Source of the DNA: JAWKUK01 sp041398605
GTDB lineage: Bacteria > Planctomycetota > UBA1135 > GCA-002686595
Assembly (NCBI GenBank): GCA_041398605.1
Contig: JAWKUK010000017.1
Coordinates: 1 to 64,000 of the forward strand
DNA length: 64,000 bases
Direction of reading: 5' to 3'
The notes beneath the pieces are model-generated. The model did no database searches. It was not told where the DNA came from and saw nothing but the letters and a program-made list of their open reading frames with translations. The first letter of the stretch is position 1. The number at the start of each line of letters is the position of its first letter. Both the position numbers and the translations under genes were made by a program. Below, piece after piece: positions 1-8,716 of the stretch.

Positions 1-2420
1 CCGGAAGACGGGGGGACGGCATGCTGGGAAGGGTCCGCCGCGCGGGCGTCTGCTATGGCAAAGGTCGATGCATCGGTCGTTGAGCGCGAAGCCACTGTCG
101 ATGGAGGGAGCGCGGTCGGCTCATGCGGCGCGGCGCCGTTCCGCTGCGCGCCGTTTCGCCGCGCGGCGCCCACGCCGGCGGCCCCCAGATCGATGCCGGG
201 GGTGTCGCCGTAACCGTAGCGGCTGCCATAACCGTAACCGTAGCCATAGCCATAGCCGATGCCGCGTGGAACGTCGTTCAGGATCACGCCAAGAACGCGC
301 GCTCCGACCGAGGTTAGGCGCTCAACCGCGGACTCCGCCCGCTTGCGATTCGTCTTGTCGACGCGCGCGACCAGGAGCGTCGCCTCGGCCCGAACCGCGA
401 CCACGCGCGCGTCCGAGACGGCGAGGACCGGGGGCGTGTCGATTAAGATCCGGTCATAACGCAACTGCAGGTCGTCCAGCAAGGCGCCGAAGGCCTCGCT
501 GTTGAGGAGCTCCGCCGGGTTGATCGGGATCGGGCCGCTTGTTAGGACGTCCAGGTTGTCGATACGCGTCGGGCGAACGACCTGGTCGAAGGGTACGTCC
601 TGGGCCAGGATGTTCGATAGGCCATCCTCGTTGCCCAGATGGAAGACCTTCGCAACCCGCGGCGAGCGCAGGTCGGCGTCGATGATGAGCGTCCGCTGGC
701 CGGCCTGGGCCATCGCGATTGCGAGCTGAGACGACGTCGTCGACTTGCCGTCGCCCTTGTCTGCCGAGGTGACCTGCAGGACCGTGCCCTTGCCCTTTGG
801 CATGCTGAACGAGATCGCCGTGCGCAGGGTGCGTGCGGCCTCGGCCAGGGCGTGGTGCTCGTCCCAGGCCTGAATCGCGTCGGCCTTCTGCTCGCGTAGC
901 TTTGTACGCGGCAGGGCACCTATGAGGGGCAGGCCCGTCGCACGGGTCACGTCCTCTTCGGAGCGGACCTTGCGGTCCAGGAGCGCGCGCAGCCAGGCAA
1001 GGCCGCAGCCGAGTAGACCGCCAAGCAGGAAGAAGATCGCCAGGGTCTTTGGCACAGAGGCCGCGACCTTGGCGGTATCGGGAGAGGCGCGGTCAAGGAT
1101 CTCGATGGTGATCTTCGAACGGTCTTCCTCGTTGATATCCGCTTGGGAGTAATCGCTGATCTCTTTGTTCAGACCCTCGATGATTGCTTCGGATTGAGCG
1201 ATTCGAGTCTCCAGGCGGCGTAGCTCAGCACGCTTGGGCGCGACCGCTTTGGCCGCGGTCTCGAGATCCGTGTACAGAGTGCGCGACGAGTCCAGTCGCA
1301 GGGCCATGTCTGCGTGCTGGCGCTCAAGGTTCGCGAGCAGCTTCTGGGCGTAGAGTGCCTCGGCGGCTTGTTCGTTCGAGTTCAGTCGATCTTCAACGGC
1401 AGACAGCTCAAGCCGCACGGAATCTTGCTGAGACTCCAGGTCTGCAATCTGCTTGTCGAGCACGACGACCGACGGATTCTCGGCCGTCCGCTTCTGCTCG
1501 AGCAGTTCGATACGGTTTCGGCGCACCGCGCGTAGCTCATCGGCGAGCTCCGTCGAGCGACGCATGAGGTCGTTGAGCTGCAGCTCCGCGATGCGATCCG
1601 ACTTGCGGTCATAGGCCGGCGCCGTCTCGCCCAAGAAGTCGCGCATCAAGCGCGGCTCGGACTCGAGCGAACGTGCGGTCTCGAGGCGAGTCGTTGCTAT
1701 CTGGAAGTCCGCTTCAAGCTTGCGCAGTTCCTGAAAGGCTGAGTCGAGCTGGCGTGTCGCATAAGTCCCACCTGCTCGGTCATCTAGGGCGATTGAACCG
1801 TTGGCGCTTAAGAACTCGATCAACTCACCCTGCAACGCATCGAGGGCGACTTGCTCCTTGTCGCGACCCGATACGGCGATCGCTTTCAACTCGCGGGCAC
1901 GGGTGTTGCCCTTCTCGGAGTGCAACCGACGGAAGGTGTCGACGACGCCATTGACGATAAGACAGGCTTCCTCGACCTCTGCATCGTCCAAAGACACGGA
2001 GAGAATGTCATCCTTGATGCCGACGCTCACCTTGAGAGCGCTCATCAGCCAGCTCACTTTGTTGGCTGCCTCAGGAAAGAGCGGGCTAGCAGCGATCTCT
2101 GGACGCAGTAAGGTCTGGTCTAGAACCTTCGTTGAGCGCAACAACTCGGCCTGGGTATTCGCATAGTTGCGACTGCCCATCGACACCAAGTTTCCATCTG
2201 CCGACAGCATCGACGGTGACGACGCGTCGACATAGAGGCGCGATGTCGCGCGCCAAACAGTCCCTCGCTGCTGAACGTACTTGAAGCCGATCCCCGTCAG
2301 CACCACCGTGCAGATGAGAATGATCCAACGCCCCCTCCACAACATGAGGAAGAGATCGCCGAGCGAGAGTTCTTGGAACTCAGCTTCAGCGGCCTGCGGG
2401 CGAGCGGGGCCTTCTTGCAC
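1..2420 (-). CDS. Exopolysaccharide chain-length regulator fused to a BY-type tyrosine kinase (3' end outside window)
   Basis: Reading the minus strand gives one open frame of about 806 residues that leaves the window at base 1. An N-terminal membrane segment (about residues 30-50, after GDLFLMLWRGRW), a long coiled-coil-rich periplasmic Wzz part and a second membrane segment (AIFFLLGGLLGCGLAWL, near 1040-1090) precede a kinase domain. The kinase has Walker A GDGKSTTS (near 745), Walker A' LIIDADLR and Walker B ILIDTPPVL. This is the Wzz/BY-kinase architecture that controls polysaccharide chain length by autophosphorylation on a tyrosine tail. Here the tail holds alternating Gly-Tyr pairs (near 210-260) followed by about 70 more low-complexity residues. 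The start is uncertain: no ATG lies before the first membrane segment, so a GTG at 2420 is proposed; the first in-frame ATG (2345) would fall at the membrane segment. It probably works with the glycosyltransferases at 40.8-44.7 kb. Confidence 0.88.
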   Translation of the reverse strand, partial: MQEGPARPQAAEAEFQELSLGDLFLMLWRGRWIILICTVVLTGIGFKYVQQRGTVWRATSRLYVDASSPSMLSADGNLVSMGSRNYANTQAELLRSTKVLDQTLLRPEIAASPLFPEAANKVSWLMSALKVSVGIKDDILSVSLDDAEVEEACLIVNGVVDTFRRLHSEKGNTRARELKAIAVSGRDKEQVALDALQGELIEFLSANGSIALDDRAGGTYATRQLDSAFQELRKLEADFQIATTRLETARSLESEPRLMRDFLGETAPAYDRKSDRIAELQLNDLMRRSTELADELRAVRRNRIELLEQKRTAENPSVVVLDKQIADLESQQDSVRLELSAVEDRLNSNEQAAEALYAQKLLANLERQHADMALRLDSSRTLYTDLETAAKAVAPKRAELRRLETRIAQSEAIIEGLNKEISDYSQADINEEDRSKITIEILDRASPDTAKVAASVPKTLAIFFLLGGLLGCGLAWLRALLDRKVRSEEDVTRATGLPLIGALPRTKLREQKADAIQAWDEHHALAEAARTLRTAISFSMPKGKGTVLQVTSADKGDGKSTTSSQLAIAMAQAGQRTLIIDADLRSPRVAKVFHLGNEDGLSNILAQDVPFDQVVRPTRIDNLDVLTSGPIPINPAELLNSEAFGALLDDLQLRYDRILIDTPPVLAVSDARVVAVRAEATLLVARVDKTNRKRAESAVERLTSVGARVLGVILNDVPRGIGYGYGYGYGYGSRYGYGDTPGIDLGAAGVGAARRNGAQRNGAAPHEPTALPPSTVASRSTTDASTFAIADARAADPSQHAVPPSS

Positions 2421-2709
2421 GGGAACGAATTGAGGGGCGAGGGAGACGGAGGACGATCGCGCTTGGCTACGTGATCCCTGACAGGTTAACCGGGTAGAGA
2501 GGGTGACGGGTGGCGGACTGACGAGGAACTTCGGGTTGTCCCGACATCGAACGGTGCGGGCCAAGGGCGAGCGCCCAGCCAGGCACCGGGTGGCGAGAGT
2601 GGCCGAAGGGCGTCAGCCGCCGATGAAGAGAACGCAGGGCAGGCGTATGAGGGCCCCGGAAATCCCGCAGAAGAGTTGAGATCGGGGCGCGCCTCATCGA
2701 GGCCTCAGG

Positions 2710-3537
2710 TTAGGTGACTCGGATCGCGACCACCGCGATGTTGTCCTCGCCGCCCGGGTGCCCGTCCACGCCCGCAAGCGCTAGCTCCGCCAGCGCCTCC
2801 ACGAACGTCTCCGCCTTCCGGCCCACACGGATCGCCAGCGCCTCGAAGTGGCGCGCGCTGATCGACGTCTCGGGGCTGCCGTACTCGCACTCGTTCACGC
2901 CGTCCGTGAAGACCGCCAACAGCTCGCCCGGCGCGAGGCTCGCCTCGAAGGCCGTGAAGTGCTCGCGCGACAACGAGGCCGGCGACGACGGTGCGGCATA
3001 GTGCCGCGTCGCCGTCGTCAGCCAGCGGACCCCCGCGTCGAGGCCGACCGCGATCGCCGACGAGTCCCCCACCGAGACGCCCCAGACCCGGCGCGCGGCT
3101 CGGTCGAAGATCGCGACGACCAAGGTCGTCTCGCTCACCCGGTCCACCGGGTGGCCCGCGCCGCTGGCGTCGGGGGGGGCGGTGTCCGGCGCGACGGCGC
3201 ACGACTCGATCAACGCGTAGAGCTCGTCGAGGGATCGCGGGAGAGGGTCGGGCTGGTCGCCGCGCGCCTCGAGCGCCAGGTCGATACGCTCGATCAAGTC
3301 GTGGCTCGCCGCATGACCGAAGTGGCCGTCCGCGACCGCGAGCAAGACACGGTCGCCGCACTCCGCCATGCACAACGCGTCCTCGTTCGGCACCGCGGCG
3401 TCGCCTTTGCGGCGCAGCGCCGTCGGGCCGCCCAGCGAGATCGCGCACCACACGTGACCCGACGCGAGGCCGTGCATCGCGTACTGGTTCGGGTCTGCGT
3501 GGTCCTCGCCGAAGAGGGCGGCGTGGTCGAACGTCAT
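2710..3537 (-). CDS. PP2C-family serine/threonine protein phosphatase
   Basis: A 275-residue protein that should remove phosphate from Ser/Thr in a metal-dependent way. Metal-binding and core PP2C motifs are visible in order: NED at residues 51-53, AVADGHFG at 68-75, the VSVGDSSAI strand, FTDGVNE and a C-terminal GGEDNIAVVAI. The start chosen is the ATG at 3537, directly before TFDHAAL. An upstream in-frame ATG at 3708 would add 57 Arg/Ala-rich residues without domain character. There are no membrane segments, so it is probably cytoplasmic and opposes Ser/Thr kinases encoded elsewhere. It stands alone, with no partner kinase in the flanking genes. Confidence 0.87.
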   Translation of the reverse strand: MTFDHAALFGEDHADPNQYAMHGLASGHVWCAISLGGPTALRRKGDAAVPNEDALCMAECGDRVLLAVADGHFGHAASHDLIERIDLALEARGDQPDPLPRSLDELYALIESCAVAPDTAPPDASGAGHPVDRVSETTLVVAIFDRAARRVWGVSVGDSSAIAVGLDAGVRWLTTATRHYAAPSSPASLSREHFTAFEASLAPGELLAVFTDGVNECEYGSPETSISARHFEALAIRVGRKAETFVEALAELALAGVDGHPGGEDNIAVVAIRVT

Positions 3538-3784
3538 GCGAAGCGAGCTGGGCGAGCAGCCGAGGGCGGTTGGCGTGCGCCGGCGCAGGTGGGGCGCGGC
3601 AGGTGACAAGCGCGAAACGGCGAATGGCGCGCGGAAACGGGCTGCAAATCGAAGACGCGACGACCGGCCGAAGCCAATCGTCGCGCTGAATGTGAACCTG
3701 GTTGGCAACCTCGACGGCTACCCACTGGAGATCGTACTCGTGGTCGAGCGAGTCACACGGCGAGCGCGACGCGCCCGCACGGCG

Positions 3785-4039
3785 TCACTCGTCGATACCC
3801 GCGTTCGGCGCGGACGAACCACCGTTGCCACCAGGCGACAGCGGGACCGGGACGGCGACAACGACCGGCGAGAGGCTCGTCGGTGCGGGACCGGTGATGA
3901 CACCGCCGCCTCCGCCGAGGTTCGAGATGACCGTTTGGAAACGAAGCATGTTCGCACGGTTGCGGACCTGCGCGCTGACCGACACGGCGAGCAAAGTCGC
4001 GCCGGCGATCACAAGCGTCTTCTTGGCGAGGCTGTTCAT
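3785..4039 (-). CDS. Small secreted protein of unknown function
   Basis: An 84-residue protein starting at the ATG at 4039 with a clean signal peptide (MNSLAKKTLVIAGATLLAVSVSA, cleavage expected before QVRNR). The mature part is short: a run of five glycines, then Val/Pro/Ser-rich sequence ending in a Gly/Asn-rich tail. No family is recognised. A longer ORF opens at 4225, but the added residues look like non-coding translation and would bury the signal peptide. It is a single gene on the minus strand between the PP2C gene and another small gene. Confidence 0.5.
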   Translation of the reverse strand: MNSLAKKTLVIAGATLLAVSVSAQVRNRANMLRFQTVISNLGGGGGVITGPAPTSLSPVVVAVPVPLSPGGNGGSSAPNAGIDE

Positions 4040-4284
4040 TGGATGAATCGAGGTAACCAGGGGGGCTCCCGGACGGAGAAGCCCGGAATCGAAGGCGGGT
4101 AGGCGCACCCGCTGTCTCGTCGGCATTCTACGCCACGCTGGACCTGCCGTGTACAGGGACTTCGACAGGAAACCCCTTTCCGCTGGAGATTCCAACGGTT
4201 TCTTCATCGTCGAGGGCCAGCTCAAAACGAGACAGGACCGCGGGACAGGACGAAGAGGAGCGCCGGTCCAGGCGCAGCACGCGG

Positions 4285-4584
4285 TCAGTTGCGGGTCGGG
4301 ACGAAGGTCGTCTCGAGCGCCGTCGGCGTCATGGAGGTGGTGCCCCCGCCGTTCGCGCCGTAGCCACCGCCGGTCATCCCGGCCGCGCCCCCGACCCGGC
4401 GGGCCGCCTCCTCGATGAACAGGTCGATCGAAGACTGGATCTCCAGGACCTGCTCCCGGGTGAAAGAGACCGCCTTCACGTTGCCCTGGACATGCATCTC
4501 ATGCCCCAAGAGGCGCGAGACGAGCTTCAGCGGCGAAAGGTGGCGCTGCAGCGGCGCCCCGTACTTGTAGTTCCCGTTGTCCAT
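4285..4584 (-). CDS. Conserved-looking small hypothetical protein
   Basis: A 99-residue protein starting at the ATG at 4584, chosen because a strong GGGAGG ribosome-binding site lies 5 bases upstream. The first 70 residues look like a folded, partly helical domain (HLSPLKLVSRLLGHEMHV, then a helix from FTREQVLEIQSSIDLFIEEAARR). The last 30 are Gly/Ala/Thr-rich and probably disordered. There is no signal peptide and no known family. It is divergent from the helicase gene, with a shared 288-base spacer. Confidence 0.6.
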   Translation of the reverse strand: MDNGNYKYGAPLQRHLSPLKLVSRLLGHEMHVQGNVKAVSFTREQVLEIQSSIDLFIEEAARRVGGAAGMTGGGYGANGGGTTSMTPTALETTFVPTRN

Positions 4585-4872
4585 CGTGCCCTCCCTCGCG
4601 GACCCCCGACCCAAGCCGGACGCCCCACGAGCTCCCTATACCCAGTGTGTCAGATCTCAGACCGACCGAGGGGCCACGGCGTGCGGGCCAGCGGCGCCCC
4701 CGACGGTCGTCGGAGGCCACTTTGGACTCCGCTCGCTCGATGTGATACCCCTTCCGGACCGCAGGCTCAAGCACAGGTCCGGGAGTCCGGGGGCGGACGA
4801 CCGACCGAGCGCCAGCGCGACCGATGTCGCATCCGCGCCGAGCCCCCTCCTCCCGCGCCCCCACCCACCCGA

Positions 4873-7467
4873 ATGACCGACCCCGATCCGCTGCCCTTTG
4901 GCTTCCTGCCCGACGACTCCTCACGCGAGGCCACGCCCGCGAAGCGGAGCGCGCGCAAGCCCACGCGGCGCACCTCCACGCCCAAAGAGCGCCCCCGCGA
5001 GGCACCCCCAGCGGGTCCCAACGCCGACCTCGACGACGACGTCGCCTCCGTCGTCTGGGGGGCCGTCCCCGCCGCGCCGACCGCGCCGACCGCGCCGGCG
5101 CGGCCTGAGGCGCGGCCTGAGGCGCGAACCGACGCGCGAACCGACGCGCGCTCCGGCGCCGGTGACCCCGCGCCGCCGCGCGGGAGGTCTGCGCGCACGA
5201 AGGCGGCGCCCGAGATCGTCGCAGCCGCCGAGCCCGCGCCCGCGCACCCGGGCGAGACGTACATCGACTTCGACCGCGAAGCCGACCTCGATGCCAACGG
5301 GGACGACGACAGCGACGCGGACGGAGGGCAAGGCGACGCAGCGCACGAAGAGCACTCCACCGCCGTCGCCCGCGCCCAAGCGCACGTTACCGAGTACGCC
5401 CCCGACGGCCGCATCATCCGCTGGAAGGGCTACACCCTGTCCCGCTTCCAGCTCCAAGCCATCGACGCCATACGGCGCGGCTGCAACGTCCTCGTCTCGG
5501 CCCCGACCGGCGCCGGCAAGACGCTCGTCGCCGAGTACGCGATCGAAGACGCCGTCAAACGCGGACAGCGCTGCATCTACACCGCCCCCATCAAGGCGCT
5601 CTCGAACCAGAAGTACCGCGACTTCCGCGACGACCCCGACATCGACGTCGGGCTCATGACCGGCGACGTGACCATGCACGCGGACGGCCGCGTCCTGATC
5701 ATGACCACCGAGATCCTGCGCAATGCGATCTTCGAGAACCCGCGCCTCCTGCACGACGTCGCGTACGTCATCTTCGACGAGGTCCACTACCTCGACGACA
5801 AAGAGCGCGGCACCGTGTGGGAAGAGAGCTTCATCTTCCTCCCCCCCAGCGTGCGTGTCATCGCCCTGTCGGCGACCATCCAGAACGTCGAAGAGCTCGG
5901 CAACTGGATCCAGTACGTGCGCCCCGAGGACGCCGTCGTCATCAAGGACTCCAAGCGGCCCGTGCCGCTGTCCCACTGGGTCCACTCCACGCTCAGCGGC
6001 ACGTTCGACGCAGGCAGCGTCGACCGCGTCCGCAAGCGCGAGGCCCGCGAGGTCGACAAGGGTGGGCCGAAGCGTGGCGGCGCGCGCGGCGGCTTCAAGA
6101 AGGGCACCCGCGACGAAGAGTTCCGCCGCCGCCGCGGCCGCGAACGGCAAGGGCGCGGCCGGCGCGAAGACGAAGGCTTCGAGCCGTTCAAGCTGTTCGA
6201 CGAGCTCGTCGACGGCGGAATGCTGCCCGCCCTGATCTTCTCGTTCAGCCGCAAAGACTGCGAGCGGCTCGCCCGGCGCGTCGCGCGCCGCGGCCTCCTG
6301 GACGAAGAGCAAGAGCGCCGCATGGACGCCCTGCAGGAAGAGCTGATCGCGATCTTCCAACTGAGCCGCGGGCACCTGCGCGGCGAGCTCTTCAAGATGG
6401 CCCGCGCCGGGGTCTCGTACCACCACGCCGGGATGCTGCCCGTCTACAAGGAGATCGTCGAGCGGATGTTCACCGCCGGGCTCCTGAAGATGCTGTTCAC
6501 GACGGAGACGTTCGCCCTCGGCATCAACATGCCCGCCAAGGCGGTCGTCTTCCACGGGCTGAAGAAGTTCGACGGCGTCACCTTCGACTGGCTCCGGACC
6601 CGCGACTACATGCAGATGGCCGGGCGCGCCGGGCGCCAAGGCATCGACGACAAGGGCTTCGTCTACCAGCTGCTGTCCACCAGCGAGCTGCAAGAGGCGC
6701 CCGTCAAGGAGTGGGTCTCCGGGCAGCCCGAGCCGGTCATGAGCCGGTTCCGGATGAACTACTCGACGCTGCTGCACCTGGTGAAGAAGCTCGGGCGCGA
6801 CCAAGTGTTCGTCGCCTGGGACAAGAGCTTCGCCGCGTGGCAGAGCCGCGAGAAGAACGCCAAGGCGCGTGAGAAGCAGCAGAGCATCCAGCGCCGCATC
6901 ATCCAGCGGCACCTCGAGATGCTCACCGAACTCGGGTACCTCGAGGGCGACCTTTTGACCCCGCGCGGCGAGCTGGCGAAGATGCTGCCCGGCTACGAGC
7001 TGCAGCTCACGGAGCTGCTGTTCCGCGGGGTGCTCGAGAACATCCCCGCCCGCGCGCTGGCCATGATCGCCGTCGCGATGATCTTCGAGGAGCGGCGCGC
7101 GAACCAACGCACGTACGTCCCCCACAAGATGTTCGGCGACCTGCGCCACCAGGTGGATGACGTGATCGGGGACCTGTGCCAAGCCGAGGCGCGCTACGGC
7201 ATCGGGCCCGCGATGAAGCGCGCGGACTGGGGCCTCACCCCGACCGTGCTCGCCTGGTTCGGGGGCGCCAGCATGGTCGAGCTCGAGGACGACCTCGGCG
7301 TCAACGCCGGCGACGTCTGCCGCGTCCTGCGCATGGCGATCCAGCTCCTGCGCAACGTGCGGCGCTCGATCGACAAGAAGTGGGACCTCGCCGAACGCCT
7401 CGAAGAGGCGGCGCTGGCGCTGAACCGCGACGAGGTCGACGCGCGGAGACAGCTCGAGCTCGGCTGA
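4873..7467 (+). CDS. Ski2/Mtr4-like DEVH-box RNA helicase (HelY-like)
   Basis: An 864-residue superfamily 2 helicase. The first 165 residues are acidic, Ala/Pro/Arg-rich and probably disordered. The helicase core follows: Walker A APTGAGKT (near residue 210), DEVH box IFDEVHYLDD (near 300), SAT motif IALSATIQN, a basic Arg/Lys/Gly-rich insertion (near 390-435), and motif VI QMAGRAGRQGID. The C-terminal 200 residues resemble the DSHCT domain of Mtr4/Ski2 and mycobacterial HelY. It probably unwinds structured RNA during decay or processing. The ATG at 4873 is chosen because the upstream in-frame region (from 4492) is low-quality translation crossing the divergent promoter region. It is transcribed alone. 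Confidence 0.9.
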   Translation: MTDPDPLPFGFLPDDSSREATPAKRSARKPTRRTSTPKERPREAPPAGPNADLDDDVASVVWGAVPAAPTAPTAPARPEARPEARTDARTDARSGAGDPAPPRGRSARTKAAPEIVAAAEPAPAHPGETYIDFDREADLDANGDDDSDADGGQGDAAHEEHSTAVARAQAHVTEYAPDGRIIRWKGYTLSRFQLQAIDAIRRGCNVLVSAPTGAGKTLVAEYAIEDAVKRGQRCIYTAPIKALSNQKYRDFRDDPDIDVGLMTGDVTMHADGRVLIMTTEILRNAIFENPRLLHDVAYVIFDEVHYLDDKERGTVWEESFIFLPPSVRVIALSATIQNVEELGNWIQYVRPEDAVVIKDSKRPVPLSHWVHSTLSGTFDAGSVDRVRKREAREVDKGGPKRGGARGGFKKGTRDEEFRRRRGRERQGRGRREDEGFEPFKLFDELVDGGMLPALIFSFSRKDCERLARRVARRGLLDEEQERRMDALQEELIAIFQLSRGHLRGELFKMARAGVSYHHAGMLPVYKEIVERMFTAGLLKMLFTTETFALGINMPAKAVVFHGLKKFDGVTFDWLRTRDYMQMAGRAGRQGIDDKGFVYQLLSTSELQEAPVKEWVSGQPEPVMSRFRMNYSTLLHLVKKLGRDQVFVAWDKSFAAWQSREKNAKAREKQQSIQRRIIQRHLEMLTELGYLEGDLLTPRGELAKMLPGYELQLTELLFRGVLENIPARALAMIAVAMIFEERRANQRTYVPHKMFGDLRHQVDDVIGDLCQAEARYGIGPAMKRADWGLTPTVLAWFGGASMVELEDDLGVNAGDVCRVLRMAIQLLRNVRRSIDKKWDLAERLEEAALALNRDEVDARRQLELG

Positions 7468-7699
7468 TGGCTGCGACGGGACGCCGCGGGCGATCGCGGG
7501 GCTCGGCCTGTCTCACGCTGAATCCGTGAGGGAGCCGTGAGGAATCGCGCCCACAGGCGCGGTCCTACACGGACCATTGGTTACTTCGCCCTAGAACGCA
7601 GATAGCTGGACGCGCCGGGACCCGTCTGGTTATTTTGACCGCGGGCGCCCCCCCTGCGTCCGTTCCCCACACTTCCTCGACACGCCCCCCACGCGCTCG

Positions 7700-8533
7700 A
7701 TGATCGTATCCATCGCCCTTGTGGCCCTTAGCTGCCCAGGATTGGCCGCCAATGGTTCGGCCGTCGCCGGGCCGGAACGACACACCACACCCACCGAGGC
7801 GTCCAGCGCCAGCTCGGACACCCCGCCGGCCCCGAAGGCGAAGACGACCTGTGTCTCCGTCTCCATTACGACCAAGGACCAGTTGCTCCTCGCGGGCAGC
7901 TACTGGGCGCCCAAGTCGAAGGACAAGGCGCCCGCCGCGCTCCTCATCCACGGCGCCGGCTCCGACCGCACCTCGCTCGACGAGCTCGGCGAGTACCTGG
8001 TCAAGAAGGGCTTCGCGGTCATGAGCCTCGACGTCCGCGGCCACGGCGGCAGCGTCTGCGAGGCCGCGGATTGGTCCAAGGCGACCGACGACAAGGCGCG
8101 CGAGAACCTGTGGGGCCTCGCGGCCCGCGACGTCGACGCCGCGGCCGAGTACCTGCTGCAGCGCAGCGAGGTCCACTCGACCAACCTGTCGGTCTTCGGG
8201 ATCGGCTCGGGTTGCGCGCTGGCGCTGCGCCACGCGCAGTCGGACGACAACACACGCGCGCTGGTCCTGATCACGCCCGAGGCGGAGAGCTTTGGCTACA
8301 ACCTGGGTCAGGGGCTCGTCAAGCTCGGCGGCCTCCCGACCCTGCTCATGGCCTCGAACAAGGCCAAGGACGTCGTCGAAGGCATGAAGGCCCTGGTCGA
8401 CGAGGCCAACCACGGGCAAGAGACCATCGAGATCTCGCTCGTGCGCGCCGAGCCGGCCGCGGTGCTCTCAGATAGCAAGCTGAACAACTCGGCAGCGACC
8501 TGGCTGCGAACCCAGGTCATGCCGAAGAAGTGA
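7700..8533 (+). CDS. Secreted alpha/beta-hydrolase-like protein
   Basis: A 277-residue protein with an N-terminal signal peptide (MIVSIALVALSCPGLAANG) and a short Pro/Ala/Thr linker. An alpha/beta-hydrolase fold follows: oxyanion region LLIHGAGSDRTS (near residue 85), VMSLDVRGHGGS (near 110), and a nucleophile-elbow-like turn FGIGSGCALALRHA (near 170). The elbow is not a strict GxSxG, since the residue two before the serine is isoleucine, so catalytic activity is uncertain. A later Asp or Glu and a His (NHGQET) could complete a triad. The substrate is unknown. The gene is followed after about 65 bases by a strong hairpin terminator, so it is probably transcribed alone or with the helicase upstream. 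Confidence 0.75.
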   Translation: MIVSIALVALSCPGLAANGSAVAGPERHTTPTEASSASSDTPPAPKAKTTCVSVSITTKDQLLLAGSYWAPKSKDKAPAALLIHGAGSDRTSLDELGEYLVKKGFAVMSLDVRGHGGSVCEAADWSKATDDKARENLWGLAARDVDAAAEYLLQRSEVHSTNLSVFGIGSGCALALRHAQSDDNTRALVLITPEAESFGYNLGQGLVKLGGLPTLLMASNKAKDVVEGMKALVDEANHGQETIEISLVRAEPAAVLSDSKLNNSAATWLRTQVMPKK

Positions 8534-8596
8534 CCGACGGGGGTCACTGACCAAAGACTGTCGGGAGAGACACACCCCGGCCCGTCCCCGAAACCG

Positions 8597-8637
8597 AACG
8601 CCACCACCGCTTCCCGCGGGGGTGGCGTTTGGCTTTT
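8597..8637 (+). terminator. Rho-independent terminator after the hydrolase gene
   Basis: A perfect 9-bp inverted repeat, AACGCCACC (8597-8605) and GGTGGCGTT (8621-8629), with a GC-rich 15-base loop, is followed by TGGCTTTT. It lies 64 bases past the stop of the plus-strand hydrolase gene. The minus-strand gene at 8717 ends toward it as well, so it may serve both directions. Confidence 0.8.
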
Positions 8638-8716
8638 GGGGTTGGGGCCGCGGCGAGGGTCCGCGGGGCTTGGCCGTGGGGATTGGCCGAGGGCGGGGGA
8701 GGACACGCGGCACCCT

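Noticed and set aside
2467..2697. A 76-residue minus-strand frame upstream of the kinase gene
   Set aside because: Arg/Pro/His-rich translation without a ribosome-binding site; looks like non-coding leader.
4921..7182. A minus-strand open frame of 753 residues opposite the helicase
   Set aside because: Mirror image of helicase codons, with no recognisable protein features.
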